Below are positions 12,061 through 26,169 of a stretch of DNA of 64,000 nucleotides, one piece after another. Each line of letters opens with the position of its first letter. Positions within the stretch are counted from its first letter, which is position 1. The stretch spans positions 158,581,618 to 158,645,617 of the forward strand of contig OZ023265.1 of assembly GCA_964006375.1 (NCBI GenBank). Reading direction: 5' to 3'. The position numbers were made by a program, and so were the translations under genes. This stretch comes from Tillus elongatus (Eukaryota; Arthropoda; Insecta; Coleoptera; Cleridae). A model generated the notes under the pieces. That model searched no databases. It had not been told where the DNA came from and worked only from the letters and a program-made list of their open reading frames with translations.

Positions 12061-13930
12061 GGTTAAAAAAACATGAAGCAACATTTGTTTTTTAGACTTA
12101 ATATTCGACCTGATATTCGTAAGGAAATAATAAAAACCATTCACACTACATCTTTCAAAATGCTTACATATCGGGGCGGGTTTGGGTCTAATGGACCTGA
12201 AGCTATTCTCACGTTTAAGCCAACACTGCGGAATGACACCGCGCAACTGCTGCAGGTTGCCCAGTAGGAACAAAGAAGGTACCAGGACGGAGGTCCGCCT
12301 GCGAACTCTGGCATGTGAACTAAAATGGAACTCGATGGGTCTGACAGACCCAACTTGTGCACCCCGGAGGGTTAAAGAAATTTTTGTCACATTCAAAAGT
12401 CGCAGCTTCTTATTAGATAATTTCTTTTGCGAAAATTTGCCAACAAGAAATGGATTTGTGGAAATAAAGTTGGTGAAAAACTGAAATAAACACAAACAAA
12501 TATATTTAAAATCGGGCTGCTATTTGCATAAACCCCTGCATAGAGTAAAAGACATTTTGTCAATGTATGTCTTTTACGGCTTCTAAATTGCTTATTAATA
12601 ATAGTCGCTAGACCGAAACCCTGTCCCCCAGCTCGCAGGCGAACAGTAAGTTAATTATGTGAAGTTATTACTTTTAAGCAAGGTTAAAAAAAATTAAACT
12701 AAGGAGTATGGGAACCCTTCATTTGTATTTTATAAAATTTCAGATGAAAGGGATTGATTTAAATCGCCTAATTATTTAAATCTCTTACGTAACATTTGGT
12801 GAAAATTTTGGTTTTCTTTCTCTTTGTGAATTTTGTAATATTGTGGAGCTCTGCCTGAGACTGCATCTCATTTGCCAGGAATTCGGCGAGCCGTAACAAA
12901 CCTCTTACCACTACATGTGTGAATGCGGGTTTTTTGGAAGTCTTCGAACAGAATTGTTTGGTTCGAGAACGCTACAGTGGAGCTAGGTAAGTTGCGCCCA
13001 ATGGAAGACCGTCATGGCCTTTATTTTGAGGTCGAGGAGTCTTGGTGACGAAACCGAGGAGTAGCGCATGGTTGTTGTGTTGGCAAAAAGGGCCCGATGT
13101 GGACTACTTGCCTGGCGCTATCCTCTACGCCATTGCAACTACTACTACTAAGCACAAGCAGCAGTCTGCGGTGGCTCTTTCCACTTGGATCCTATCTTCC
13201 TGCTGCTAGAGCTGGGAAATTCTGTGATTCTCTCGCCGCCTACATACTGCTCAGAACTTTTCTTTAAGTGTGTGGATAGTAATGATGCTGAAATAATTCA
13301 GCGGTTAAGAATACATGTTTAAAATTTGCCTATGATAATCGTATGTATCTGCAAATTTCATGTAAGCCCATGGAGGGCTGGTGGCTAAATTTTCATAGTA
13401 GATTTAAACGCAGGGCAATAACAGTCTACATACATTCAAACACTCCTCCTTGCTTATGCATAAATATTAATGATGGTGTACATAATGTAAATATTAGAAG
13501 AAAAGGAATAATTTCCCAACCGAAATACAGGCTAAGTTTGTTAAGACCATCATATGCGCACCAAATTTACATTGTTTACAAGGTTGTTGATGATGCCCTC
13601 CAAACGTGTTCCGCGTCCACCTTCAAACAATAATTATCACTAAAACTTTTTCAACGCCAAACAAAATACTTATTACGTTGGGTAATACTGAATAGTTTAT
13701 CGGGGTATACGTTCAATAAAAATGGTATACTTGTATTATGCAATTTTCTTGTTTTATTGTTATTATTTTGTGTGTTGTTTCATTTGCCTTGTTACCAACT
13801 CTTCCTTTTTAACTAATTATATGCGTGCATACATTATTTTTATTATTGGGGCCAAATAGTGGAGCAGAGAATGGTACAGGATATATTTGAACTTCGCTCT
13901 TAGTTACACTGGCTAATGTTAGTTTCATTT
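12061..13930. other. No recognisable gene
   Basis: Open frames at 12073-12495 (both strands) and 13343-13633 show no motif I can assign. The region may hold untranslated parts of the neighbouring LINEs: a (CTA)n-rich stretch near 13137-13150 precedes the second LINE. I see no decisive terminus. Confidence 0.35.
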
Positions 13931-13940
13931 TATTTAGTTA

Positions 13941-15740
13941 TTGTTCTCAAAATGCGCACCAGAACTTGCTCCTGTCTTGACTCATCTGTTTCAGACACCT
14001 TACAATATAGGCATATTCTCTAGTAACTGGAGAACTGCTCGAGTTCAATCCGTCCCCAGGAAAGGATCAAAAGCGCTTCCTAGCAACTACAGGCCTATTT
14101 CTCTCCTTTCAGTCGTCTCTAAAGTGATGGAAAAGTATATAAACACCGATGTACTGAAATTTATTGAAAAACACAGTCTAATCCACAACAGGCAGTATGG
14201 ATTCCGTCAGCGCAGATCAACTGCCGACCTCCTTCCTTTGTCACCCTTTGTCTTGGATCAAGTCTGTGGAACTACACGGGGAATCCCAGATTATCTCTCT
14301 AGACATATCCAAAGCATTCGACCAGGTCTGGCACGCAGCGCTGCTTAATAAACTTCCGGCCTATGGCCTACCACCAAAACCCTGTACCTGGACAGCAAAT
14401 TTCCTCTCCAACCGGATCGTTTCTGTTGTCGTGGATGGCCATTCCTCTAAACTGTATCCAGTTAATGCTGGAGTCCCTCAGGGTTCAGCTTTAGCCCCTA
14501 CTTTGTTACTTCTCCACATCAAAGCCCTCCTCTCTAGCACATCCAACCCAGTTCACAGTTACGCAGATGACAGCACCCTCCACTCAAATATACAATATTC
14601 TAAGCCTGTCTCTTTACCCCAATTAGATGAGGATCGCAGACTCATGGAGGGTTCTGTCTCTGTGGATCTCCAAAAAATATTAGACTGGGGAACTAGAAAT
14701 CTTGTACAATTCAACTCCACCAAATCTCAGTCTTGCCTTCTATCTCATAAGAGATACACCAGCCCTAAACCCATCACAATGAACAACCAAGTTATTTAAA
14801 GTAATGAGTCCTTTTTACTTGTTGGCATTTCTGTGGATCGAAATCTCAATTGGCAACAACATGTTACATCAATTTCAGAAGCGGCTGCTAAGAAATTAGG
14901 TTTCCTCTTCCAGGCTCGCAAATACTTTTCACCGGCTAATCTCTATACATTATATACTTCACAAATAAGGCCAAACCTCGAATACTGCTTCAACATCTGG
15001 GGTGCTGCTGCCTCTGTTACACTCGCTATCCTAAACTCTATTCAGAAGAGAGCTATACGTCTCATCGGTGACCCTACCCTCACCCAAAGGCTGCCATCCG
15101 TTGCCCACCGACGTGCCGTTGGTGACCTCTCTCTCTCTCTTTTATAAATATCTGCACGGGCACTGCTCAGAGGAGCTTTCTTCCACAGTTCCTCCAACTG
15201 CTGCCCCCAACAGATCTAGCAGGGAAACAGAGCGAATGCAAATACTTTTCACCGGCTAATCTCTATACATTATATACTTCACAAATAAGGCCAAACCTCG
15301 AATACTGCTCCAACATCTGGGGTGCCGCTGCCTCTTCTACACTCGCTATCCTGGATTTCATTGGTGACCCTACCCTCACCCAATGGCTGCCATCCCCTGC
15401 CCACCGACATGCCGTTGGTGACCTCTCCCTCTCTCTCTCTTATAAATATCTGCACGGGCACTGCTCAGAGGAGCTTTCTTCCATAGTTCCTCCACCTGCT
15501 GCCCCCAACAGATATACCAAGGGAACAGAGCGAATGCACCCCTTTACTGTCCAGGTCACCAGACAGAGAACATCTTGTTATGCCCGCTCTTTTTTCTCGA
15601 GGACTTCAAAGTTGTGGAATTTCTTGCCGGCACATGTTTTTCCTTCTCCTCCGAACCTTAAAATCTTCAAGTCCAGAATTAAAAAGTTGCCTCTTTCCTC
15701 CTTTGTCGACACTCACGGTACGATAGTATTTAGGCTATGA
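13941..15740 (+). pseudogene. CR1/jockey-like LINE reverse transcriptase, broken, with internal duplication
   Basis: RT motifs appear in order over three frames: SNYRPISLLSVVSKVMEKY and YGFRQRRSTADLL (13941-14225), then after a frameshift SLDISKAFDQVWH, NAGVPQGSALAP and SYADDSTLHSN (14197-14799), with the catalytic Ala-Asp-Asp intact. A stop at 14797-14799 precedes RNLNWQQHV and RPNLEYCFNIWGAA. A tandem duplication repeats 14918-15237 starting at 15238, with a deletion in the second unit. The tail TRQRTSCYARSFFSRTSKLW ends the frame at 15740. The endonuclease domain is missing. Confidence 0.85.
15238..15530 (+). repeat. 320-bp-offset tandem duplication inside a LINE
   Basis: From GCAAATACTTTTCACCGGCT at 15238 the sequence repeats that from 14918. 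Unit 2 lacks the segment encoding QKRAIRL and differs by scattered substitutions. The junction has GCA microhomology. The duplication is not in the sister copies at 8245-9129 or 44426-44699. Confidence 0.8.
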
Positions 15741-15859
15741 GCCCTCGTGGTGTGTTGTTGAATTAAAATAAAAAATGTATTAGTTGCAGGTACATAATTT
15801 TGTTTTGTTTTTCCTGTGTGAATAAACACTATTTTATTAATATTAATATTATTATACCC

Positions 15860-17689
15860 TCGTATCTTATATAACATTAAATGTTTAACATGTGACGGAA
15901 ACAGTTATCGTTCACTGACATTTAAATTTTAAAAGTTTTGTTGTCAGAATTTATAATCATATCTTTAATGTAAAAATCTGATTATCAAGGAACCCATTTA
16001 ATCGCCAAAAAGTGAAATACGGTAAAAGCGTTATGTTCTGAATTCAAATGAGCCGTTAATAAATCCTTCCACTGAACAATAACTACATTTCAGGGCGTTA
16101 TGCTGAAACCAACCCAATCAATACAGTCAACCTTTCCTGCATACTTCTGATTGCAATATTTATCCACAAGAATATGTCTTGGGGGCCGAGAATACGTGAA
16201 AATTCCGGTCCGTATTTCTCAATATTCAGAAGAAGAAAAAATGTTGAGCATTACTGAAATTCCAGAGCTCATATTCAGTAGCATCAGGGCTTCTCCTGAA
16301 AGCTGAAGCTTTCGTCAGTGCTCGTGCGACGTCGCTAGTGTTCGCTCTGCTGCAATGACGAAATCCTACTGCCCATATTATAACATCGTCCTTCAATCAG
16401 TTAATTTTATTATAAAAATGTTGTGATCTGTTTAATTTTGTTAGTTTTTGCTTAAAGTTAAATGCACCTAATTTCAAACAGAATAATATTAAGGTTGTGA
16501 AATTTTTAATAGAAGTTATGCGTCAAATTAGTTGCTAAAATACCGACGTTCCAAGCTCAGAGAGGTTAACTTGTATAAAAATATATTGTTAACGTTGAAA
16601 TTAGTTTGTTGAATATTTTAGTGTAGTTTGAATCGAAATCATTCAATATAAATAGCGCATATTGTCAATTGACCGTTCTTTCAATTGACACAATTAGCTC
16701 TTCCGTAAATTAGAGTGATATATAGTACCAATTTGGAAATATATGCAATTATTAATGGTCATATATAAATGATCTAGGAATTTTTAGAAGATTTCAGAGT
16801 ATTTTTAGTGGCACGAAACAAGGTTTGTGTATCTAGTTAGTTTTTTATTTTTGTTTAGATTTGAAACAGTGCCAATGCTTGTGACATTTTTTTGTTTATG
16901 CTGTAGCCGCTCTATTTTCTAATGTATAGCAAGAATGCTGCAAAATCCTTTGACTTATAGGTTTACATTTCCGTTAAAATTCAAGTTGGTTTCTGAACAC
17001 GTGAGTGTGAAGCTGAATATATTGATTTTCCACTGTAGTCGGTTATTCCAGTAGTTTTGTTTGCTAAATCAACTTTGTAACTTAGTGTTTCAAATTTACA
17101 TTTCCTAGAGTATTACACCGTAGAAACTGTAGAAACTTTTCAGGTGTAGGTCATAAAAATTCATCGAGCTGAAAAGCATGCCTCACTTTGACATACAAGC
17201 ACATAATATGATTTACTCAATTTTTTTCTTCAAGATAATAATAAGTTTTGCATATTTACCACTGTTAATACGAAAACAATAAATTAATTCGACTTTTGCA
17301 GTCACTAAAATTTGGCAGTTTATAAAGTGTGTCCAATTTTCAGGTTACAGGTGTGGGTAACTTTATTATTATAAAACCAACAAAGCTGATTCAAGAAAAC
17401 TGTTTGGCTATTATCTAGATTTTATCAGACTTTTTAAATTTGGTATAGTTCATTTAGAGTCCAAGAAAATGGCGGAAATGTGATAAAATTCGATTTTAAA
17501 AATATTCTGTATCCTAGGTAACATGAAGCTAGAGCTTTATAACTTGCACGTCATCAAGACAGTTTCTTAAAGCTCGTTCAATCATGCAATCACTAAATTT
17601 GCACCGTCCATGATTTCTGAGATACCTGTACCAATTTTGTTTTTCTAATGGTCGCCATGTTGGATTTTTTTACATTTAGATAGCATGTA
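15860..17689. other. No recognisable feature
   Basis: About 1.8 kb without transposon termini, tandem repeats or protein motifs that I can see, and with no long open frame. It is the longest apparently unique stretch in the window. Confidence 0.4.
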
Positions 17690-18371
<682 letters not shown>

Positions 18372-18376
<5 letters not shown>

Positions 18377-18457
18377 CTCTTGTGTTATTTGGAGCTGTCG
18401 TGACAGCATACTACCTGGTTTCGCACCGAGATGGCGACCTTGTCGTACATCTCACAA
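18372..18457 (-). mobile_element. Family C terminal fragment
   Basis: TTGTGTTATTTGGAGCTGTC through CATCTCACAATGG is the reverse complement of the family C terminus at 3893. Only about 86 bp are present. It lies between two AB copies that point away from each other. Confidence 0.6.
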
Positions 18458-18539
18458 TGGTTTAGAGAGCACTTTTAATTGATCTTTCAATGATATGCCA
18501 CATGTTATAAAAAGTCCTATTTATTGTAAAAAATGAGAA

Positions 18540-19630
<1,091 letters not shown>

Positions 19631-21281
19631 CAGTGGCGGCTTGACAATAGGGTCAAATGGTCATTAACCTCCCAATCAAATAACCAAATCAATAAAAAAC
19701 TTATTTAAAAATTTAAATGATACATCTATAAGAGTATTTTTAACAACAAACCATCCAAAAATATCTAAAAAAGTGTATGGAATCTTCAATTTTCATCCTT
19801 ACATTACTTACACAGCTTAAAAGTCGCACACGTTATGTCCCGGTCAAAAATAAGATTTGCCAAATATGCCTGTCCTTTTAAATGTGTGTATATTACTTCA
19901 CTGCGGCTTAAAACTACCGGGGAGCGAGAAAGAATCATCATAAAATCAACGTGTTAAAACGAGCGAAAAAGTCGGGGTTCAGGCAATGACCGAGAACACC
20001 CAATGTGTCGTCTGGCGTCACCTCCCTCGGCAATTTAGATATATGTTTACTATTGCAGTCTTCCCGTTGAACTTGTTATCGGCGTCATCGTCATCCAAGG
20101 TGTCGAGCGGAGATTTCATAAATTAATAGTTACTAATTACAATTACTATATTAAACCAGTTATTAAACATTAAATTTTTGAAATGTCGGATCTTTGTATT
20201 GTTTGTGAAATTGTGTTTAGAAAGAAAGCAACAGTTTATCATTCGAAAAGCGCCTGGAATTTAAACAGCTTGGGCGGCCCTTACTCGAACTTACATTAAA
20301 GCAAGTGACCCAGGACAAAAATAAAAGTGTAAATAGGTATTTCAAAAAAACGATGTATGATTTGTATGATTTTATGTGGCTGCAAAGACAAGGACATGTT
20401 TTTTTTTGCTTTCCGTGTTTGTTGTTTTCTCCTTTGTCTGCTGTTTGGAGTAAAACAGGTGTAAATGATTTAAAACATTTGAAAAAGAAAATTAAGAAAC
20501 ATACTTTAGCTGCAGATCATATCAAGTCCATGGTGAGTTTTTCAGCCCTTGGCAAAGTGGACATTAGACTTCAACTCGATAGTGCCTACAGAAAATCTGT
20601 GCAAGCTTTTAACGTAACTGTAACTCAAAATCGGTACATTTTAAATAAAATATTAAACTGTATTAAATTCTGCGGAGCCTTTGAACTCGCTTTGAGAGGT
20701 CACGATGAGACTGAGACTTCAGAAAATCCAGGGATTTTTCGTGGACTTGTAAATTTTGTGGTAGATTTGGACTCAATTTTTAAAGACCATTTAGAAATCA
20801 TTTAAAGGAATTTCAAAAACTATACAAAATGATTTACTGGATTCGATATTGTTTGTCTCACCTGAATGTATCAAAAAAGAAGTGAAAAATGCCCCATTTT
20901 TGGGAATTCAAGTAGACGAATCCACAGATAGTTCCAATAAAACACTAATGGTTTTAATAATTCGCTACGTTCTGGAAGGAATAATTTTTAAAGGGTTCTG
21001 GAAATTCATAAAACCGGAGGGAAAAACGGCTGACGATTTGGCAAAAGTAATATTTCTAGAATTGGAAAATTTGGGGGTTGAACCAGAAGAATTAATTGCT
21101 CAGTGTTACGATGGCGCTTCAGTAATGAGTGGAAAATTTGGAGGGGTTCAAAACAAGATTAAAGAAAAATATCCAAATGCTCATTTGCTCAATTTTTGGC
21201 CTACGGCGCTTTTTTTTCCAGAAAACCACTTCTTGTAAATACAGTTGACCTCCCTATCAAATTAACCTCGAGCCGCCACTG
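19631..21281 (+). mobile_element. hAT element with perfect 8-bp TSD, internally truncated
   Basis: The termini are CAGTGGCGGCT (19631-19641) and its inverse AGCCGCCACTG (21271-21281). The 8 bp on each side are identical, AGATATAA at 19623-19630 and 21282-21289, the TSD length of the hAT superfamily. The 1651-bp element holds a broken TTF/ZMYM-type transposase lacking its C-terminal half, so it must have depended on a complete relative for movement. Confidence 0.9.
20183..21238 (+). pseudogene. hAT transposase (TTF / DUF4371 type), frameshifted and 3'-truncated
   Basis: From the ATG at 20183 the frame gives MSDLCIVCEIVFRKKATVYH, then shifts near 20240 to LTLKQVTQDKNKSVNRYF, MWLQRQGHVFFCFPCLLFSP (the TTF zinc-finger core) and FRGLVNFVVDLDSIF. 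A second frameshift near 20800 leads to NAPFLGIQVDESTDSS (first catalytic Asp region) and CYDGASVMSGKFGGVQNKI (second Asp region), stopping at 21238. The His-Cys insertion domain, the third acidic residue and the C-terminal dimerisation region are missing. It is related to proteins often annotated as zinc finger MYM-type protein 1-like. Confidence 0.85.
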
Positions 21282-22625
21282 AGATATAAACTCAAAAAGG
21301 CGTTAAGTAGGGGTGGGTCACCCTTTTAATGATTTGATTTTTTTTTAACCATAACCTAATTAAAAGTTAAAGTCCTTCGGTTTTATAACAAATCAAATTT
21401 TCCATCTCTTTCTCCTCTTGCCATTTTTTCGAGAAATCACCCGTTTTTTGAGAAAATCGAGATTTTGAGAGTTGCAATCAAAACAAAATTATGTCCCTTG
21501 AAGACTTTACTGAACACTAAACTTAGGTCTGCAAGCTTAAAGGCAAAAAAGTTACGGGCATTTAATAAGAAATGGGGGTTTTCGTCAAAACGTCGCAATT
21601 TGAAACGTCAAAATTGGCAACGTTTAAGCAAATAACCTGAAAGAAATACGTATTACATAAAGAAAATGTCGCAAGAGAAGTGTTCTGAAAAACCTAAAAT
21701 TCAGCTTCAACCGTCATTGTCCTTCATTTTACTTATATATTCCCAGAAATTTCATTTCAAATAGACCCTTTTTCTGATGCTTTGGCGATAGTTTTAGTTA
21801 AGTTTATGGTTTAACCGTCTATAATTTTTAGCTAATTTTCGTAGAAAAAAATCGTTAGGAGGAGACCGCGACTTTGAATCTTAAAATATTTCTCCAAATG
21901 AGCGCAAAGTAGCCCCCTAGAATCCATATCCGGGTTTAGTTTCAGTTTTTATCTGTTTACATATATACAGGGTGACGGATTTCTACGGTAAAGCTCAATA
22001 TAATTGTTATTATACAAGATACGAGAAAAAGTTGTGTAGGTTAATTATAAGGTGTCTCTAGCTGCATCTTCAAAAAGTACTTTGACAATCACAGGATGGC
22101 CCATAAGTCGTTGGTGATACCTCAAATTTTTTTCGAACACCATTATATTATTGAATTTTTGCATTTTTTTAACGAAATATTATTTGTAAGAAAAAAATCA
22201 AGACGTAGTAATTGCGTTTTGGTAGCGAATTTGCATTAAACGCTTCAAATACAATAACTCAATTTGCTATCAACCTTAGGTTTGTTGGTTAGGAAACAAG
22301 TTTCCTCGGACATGTTTTAAGTTTATATTCAAAAAAAATGTTGTATATTTTCACACAATAAGTTATTTTGATAAAATATGGTACATTGTTTCTACTATAT
22401 AGGTTATACCGGTAACCAGATTAATGCCTGCTTGTATTAGAAAGACATATTTGCTATTAAAAACATTTTTTATAAATTCACTTCCATAACGCACTTACTT
22501 ATCCAGACTTTTACTATATAGGTTGTACTGATAAATTAGATGCCTGCATATACATATTTACTTATAATAACGTTTTTATGAAAATTGACTACCATAACGC
22601 ACCTGCTGCGTCCAGACTTTTTTCA
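21282..22625 (-). mobile_element. MITE remainder followed by family AB (long subfamily)
   Basis: The first approximately 200 bp continue the MITE split by the hAT. From about 21480 the sequence follows the AB long subfamily: CAAAACGTCGCAATTTGAAA, TTTCATTTCAAATAGACCCT, a degenerate hairpin (21829-21866), AGAATCCATATCCGGGTTTA, then ACAGGATGGCCCATAAGTCG. Two 5'-terminal modules in reverse (CCATAACGCACTTACTTATC near 22489; CCATAACGCACCTGCTGCGT near 22593) end it. The central TA array is nearly lost. Confidence 0.5.
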
Positions 22626-22956
22626 TTACACTGAACAATTGTTGTCGGAGGGAAAATTTGTGTAACAGTTCTGAGAGTCAAGTTTTTCGTGGCAAAATGC
22701 AATTTTTTTTCGATAATCCTATACCTTTGAAGCTTCTCAATTTATTTTGACGAAATCTAATTCTCATATATTACCATCAACTTCAGATTCAATGTGACAA
22801 AACTCATTTTAGTTGAATAGTTGTAATCCAGGTTTGTTAGGAATTAAATTTAACTAAATTTTTAAATGCTGCAAAATATATTCCCTGTTGTTAGAAAAAA
22901 CATTACTGTGTATTTTAAAGTACAATGAGAATAAAGAAAGCTGGATATATTATATA

Positions 22957-24875
22957 GGGTGGCGCAACGTAACAGACCGATTTGCGTCCAGAGAAATATT
23001 TTTTTAAGAAACGCTGAAACACGACAATTTTAATATCGAGGGGGCCATGTTTTGACATAAAACTCGACTTTCTCACATCAACCCCTAAAGGGTGGTGATA
23101 ACAACTCTTATATTTTAAATAGGAAACATCGATCGAGTGTTACATCATTTGAAAGCTCTTTCTTTTCTGAATTCAGCACACTAATTTTTTTGGAAGATTT
23201 ACAACTCGTTTAGAAATTATTCACAGTTGAAAATGCAAAAACATATTTAACTCATTCCGATAAGAAATGTGCTGATAGTCAATGTTTTGTTGGTTTGTAA
23301 AAAAAATTGACTATCAGAAGATTTCTTATCGGAATGAAAGAAATGCGGTTTATTATTTCAGTTTATCGGTCGGTTTGATGCTTGATAGTACTACCGAAAA
23401 TTATTTTCACAACGGTGTATTCTGTAGAAGAAAGAGTTGAAAAAATTACTCTTTTTTTTTCAAAAACGATGACTGTGCCAACCGTACCGCAAATTTGTTT
23501 AATGAACGACATCCGAGCAGGCATATTAACAGAAAATACATTTTGGAGTTGCAGAGTTTCGACAAAGTGGTTCAGTATCCAACAAAAAAACGGGATCCTG
23601 AACGTGAATTTCCGGTTAGAAATGAGACTACTGAGATTGAAGTTTTAGGGCAAATTGCTGCAGACCCGACTTTGAGCACGAGAAAATTGGCCACTGTTTC
23701 AAACATCAAAAGAAGAACTATTCAGCGAATATTGAAACATCATAAATTTCACCCATATAAAATTCATCTTGTACAATAACTGAATAAAGATGATTTTGAT
23801 CGGCGGCTGGAGTTTTGTGAAGTTATGACTGCACTAATAGCTGATAACTGAAACTTTCTGTTCAATATCTGTTTTTCAGACGAGTGTACGTTTTTATTAA
23901 ACTCCACAGTTAATCGTCATGATTGTCGTTATTGGGCAGATAATAATCCAAGAAATGTTCACGAAGTCCACACACAAACTCCACAGAAATTGAATGTCTG
24001 GACTGGCATTTTTGGAGACCGTTTAATCCGACCAATTTTTCTTGATGACAATTTGAGTGGAGAAACGTATTTGGAGTTACTAGAAGATATTGTTTACCCT
24101 CTACTAATGGACATTGTTGAAAATGATGATCGCAATCAAGAAAATCTATTAGTCTTTCAACAAGATGGAGCTTCTCCGCATTTTTCACAACGTGTTAGGG
24201 AGTTCTTGAACAGAGAGTTTCCAGGACAATTGATTGGGCGTAGATGTGCTATTGAGTGGCCCTCTAGATCACCGGATTTAACTCCTTTAGGCTTCTTTCT
24301 ATGGGGCCATTTAAAGAGTAGAATTTACGCAACAGAACCGGAGTCTCTGGAAGAATTGCGACGACGCATTGTTGAAGACTGCCGTCTAATAACTCCAAAA
24401 ATTCTCCAGAATGTCAGAGCTCGTTTTGAACATAATTTGTACTTTTGTATGGAACCTGGTGGTCAACAATTTGAACACTTACTTAACTGAATAAACCTTT
24501 TTGAACGTTTGGTTTTGTTTTTTAGTTTTTTTTTAACGAAAAATTTACTAATTAGTGCATTTCTTATCACAATGAATGAAATGCGTTCTTGCAACTCCAA
24601 CTGTGAATAATTTTTAAGCGAGTTGATTAAACTTCCAAAAAATTAGTGTGCTGAATTTAGAAAAGAAAGAGCTTTCAAACGATGTAACACTCGAGCCATG
24701 TTCCCTATTTAAAATATAAGGGTTGTTATCACCACTCTTAAGGGGTTGATGTGACAAACTTGAGTTTTGTGTCAAAGCATGACCTCATCTATATTAAAAT
24801 TGACATGTTTCAGCGTTTCTTAAAAAAAATTCTCTGGACGCAAATCGGTCTGTTTTGTTTTCAATATGCTACCCA
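22957..24875 (+). mobile_element. Tc1/mariner (DD41D-like) transposon, copy 2, decayed
   Basis: Left terminus GGGTGGCGCAACGTAACAGA at 22957 follows TA. The right terminus ends near 24874 with CAATATGCTACCC. The terminal repeats are long (roughly 300 bp) and match those of copy 1 at 1258-3128, including CACATCAACCCCTAAAGGGT. The left flank is only a short TATA tract, not a long microsatellite. Confidence 0.78.
23412..24490 (+). pseudogene. Decayed DD41D-like mariner transposase, copy 2
   Basis: The start codon position holds ACG (23412-23414) where copy 1 has ATG. HTH segments appear as STRKLATVSNIKRRTIQRIL. The first catalytic Asp is kept in FSDECTFLLNSTVN (near 23878). The main frame 23990-24490 has NVWTGIFGDRLIRPIFLDDN, FQQDGASPHFSQRVREFLN and RSPDLTPLGFFLWGHLKS. 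The third catalytic Asp is replaced by Gly in PLGFF. The C-terminus NLYFCMEPGGQQFEHLLN is complete. Copy 1 keeps this Asp but lost the first one. Confidence 0.82.
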
Positions 24876-24894
24876 TATTCTACTTATCAATAGT

Positions 24895-25500
24895 TTTATA
24901 ATTAACTTTTCACATCATTTGAGTGACACATTACATTTATAAGGAAAGTCAACAGCTTTGGAGTGAATTATTGATTGGAAAAATTAATAACTTCAATTTG
25001 TGCGTTTGTGCCAAAAAGGGTGGTTGTTGGAAGGTTGTCCATCGTCAACGCGCTAAATGTAACATAAATACGTTTAAAGAAGTCCAATTGAATGCGTAGC
25101 ACATAAGCAATGTTTTGCAAAACTAATGAAAATTTGCTACTATTACGCACTTGTTGCGTCCAGACTCTTATTGTTTTAAAAGGAAAAATTAAAGTAGATA
25201 ATCTTGTTCTTTTATAAATTCGCAAAGTTTTGCCCATTCATTACTTTTTACACGATTGAACATGTGGTAGAAGTAATTAACCTCTAGCTCTAATATTGTC
25301 TAAAATACAGTTCGAAACTAAATGAACTAGATCAAATCAGAAAAGTTATATAGAATCCTGCCCTAATAGCAAAGAACTGTGTCTAATTGAACAAGTTGTA
25401 ATAATAACAGTTACCCGTGCATGCAGCGTGAAATTTGGATGCACAGTACATTAAAGTAACAGAAATTTATATCCAACGGCTTTTTCTTGATGAGAATTCT
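24895..25500. other. Mostly unrecognised; AB 5'-terminal fragment at 25115-25171
   Basis: The only assignable part is TACTATTACGCACTTGTTGC plus GTCCAGACTC (25139-25169), the reverse of the AB 5' terminus. No other feature is seen. Confidence 0.4.
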
Positions 25501-25510
25501 GTTGCAGTTC

Positions 25511-25680
25511 TTTTTTTTTTTTTACTTTAACGTCGGTCTATTTCCGCGACTATGACCCAATCGCGGACGCCAGGGAGCAGTTTCGCCTCACTATCCCGGA
25601 ACTTTTGCCCAACACCCGCCTTTCTGTAAGGAGGGTTGGGATCTTTAACGTGCCCAACATTGCATGGACACAGGACCGAA
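25511..25680 (-). repeat. tRNA-derived SINE, head missing
   Basis: TTAACGTCGGTCTATTTCCG, GGACGCCAGGGAGCAGTTTC and GGGATCTTTAACGTGCCCAA match the SINE body. The match stops near 25680 where family C begins, so the tRNA-like promoter half is lost. Confidence 0.65.
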
Positions 25681-25682
25681 AG

Positions 25683-26165
25683 TAATACAGCTATAGTATA
25701 GCCAGCCTTTCAACACTAAGTGAGTAGTATGTTGTCACGCCAGCTCCAAATAACACAAAGTGTTAAAAAAATAGAGACTGTATACAACTAACTAACAATT
25801 TAAAAAATTGTCAGCCCTGGCCCATTTCTACCCCAATATAGGGACAAAGTATGTAAGGCTAGATGCATTCTCGCAACAATTAGAACCGTAGATGCATTTT
25901 TGATACAATTAGTATGCCGTACTGAAGAGCTCTAATGAGAGCGAAACCGGTCTACGGTTCTAATTGTTGCGAGAATACATCTAGCCTTACATACTTTGTC
26001 CCTATATTGTGGTAGAAATGGGCCAGGGCTGACAATTTTCTAAATTGTTAGCTGGTTGTATACAGTCTATATTTTTAACACTTTGTGTTATTTGAAGCTG
26101 GCGTGACAACATACTACTTGGTTCCGCAACTAGGTGGCGGCACGTCGACCACTCACTTAGTGTTT
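25683..26165. mobile_element. Family C foldback, near-complete inverted pair
   Basis: A left arm (about 25695-25905) and right arm (about 25960-26165) are inverted copies. For example, AGTATGTTGTCACGCCAGCT pairs with AGCTGGCGTGACAACATACT, and GGGACAAAGTATGTAAGGCT pairs with AGCCTTACATACTTTGTCCC. The outer ends are ACACTAAGTGAG and CTCACTTAGTGT. The left arm lacks about 35 bp that are in the right arm. The spacer is about 55 bp. The whole could fold as one long hairpin. Confidence 0.8.
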
Positions 26166-26169
26166 ATTT

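Noticed and set aside
12049..12495. 148-residue minus-strand frame and overlapping plus-strand frames
   Set aside because: No recognisable motif in any frame, two strands open in the same region, and it lies just after a LINE tail; no support for a gene.
22957..24875. Exact TA target duplication for mariner copy 2
   Set aside because: The left flank shows TA directly before GGGTGG, but on the right one extra base separates the terminus from TA; the exact end is ambiguous by one base.
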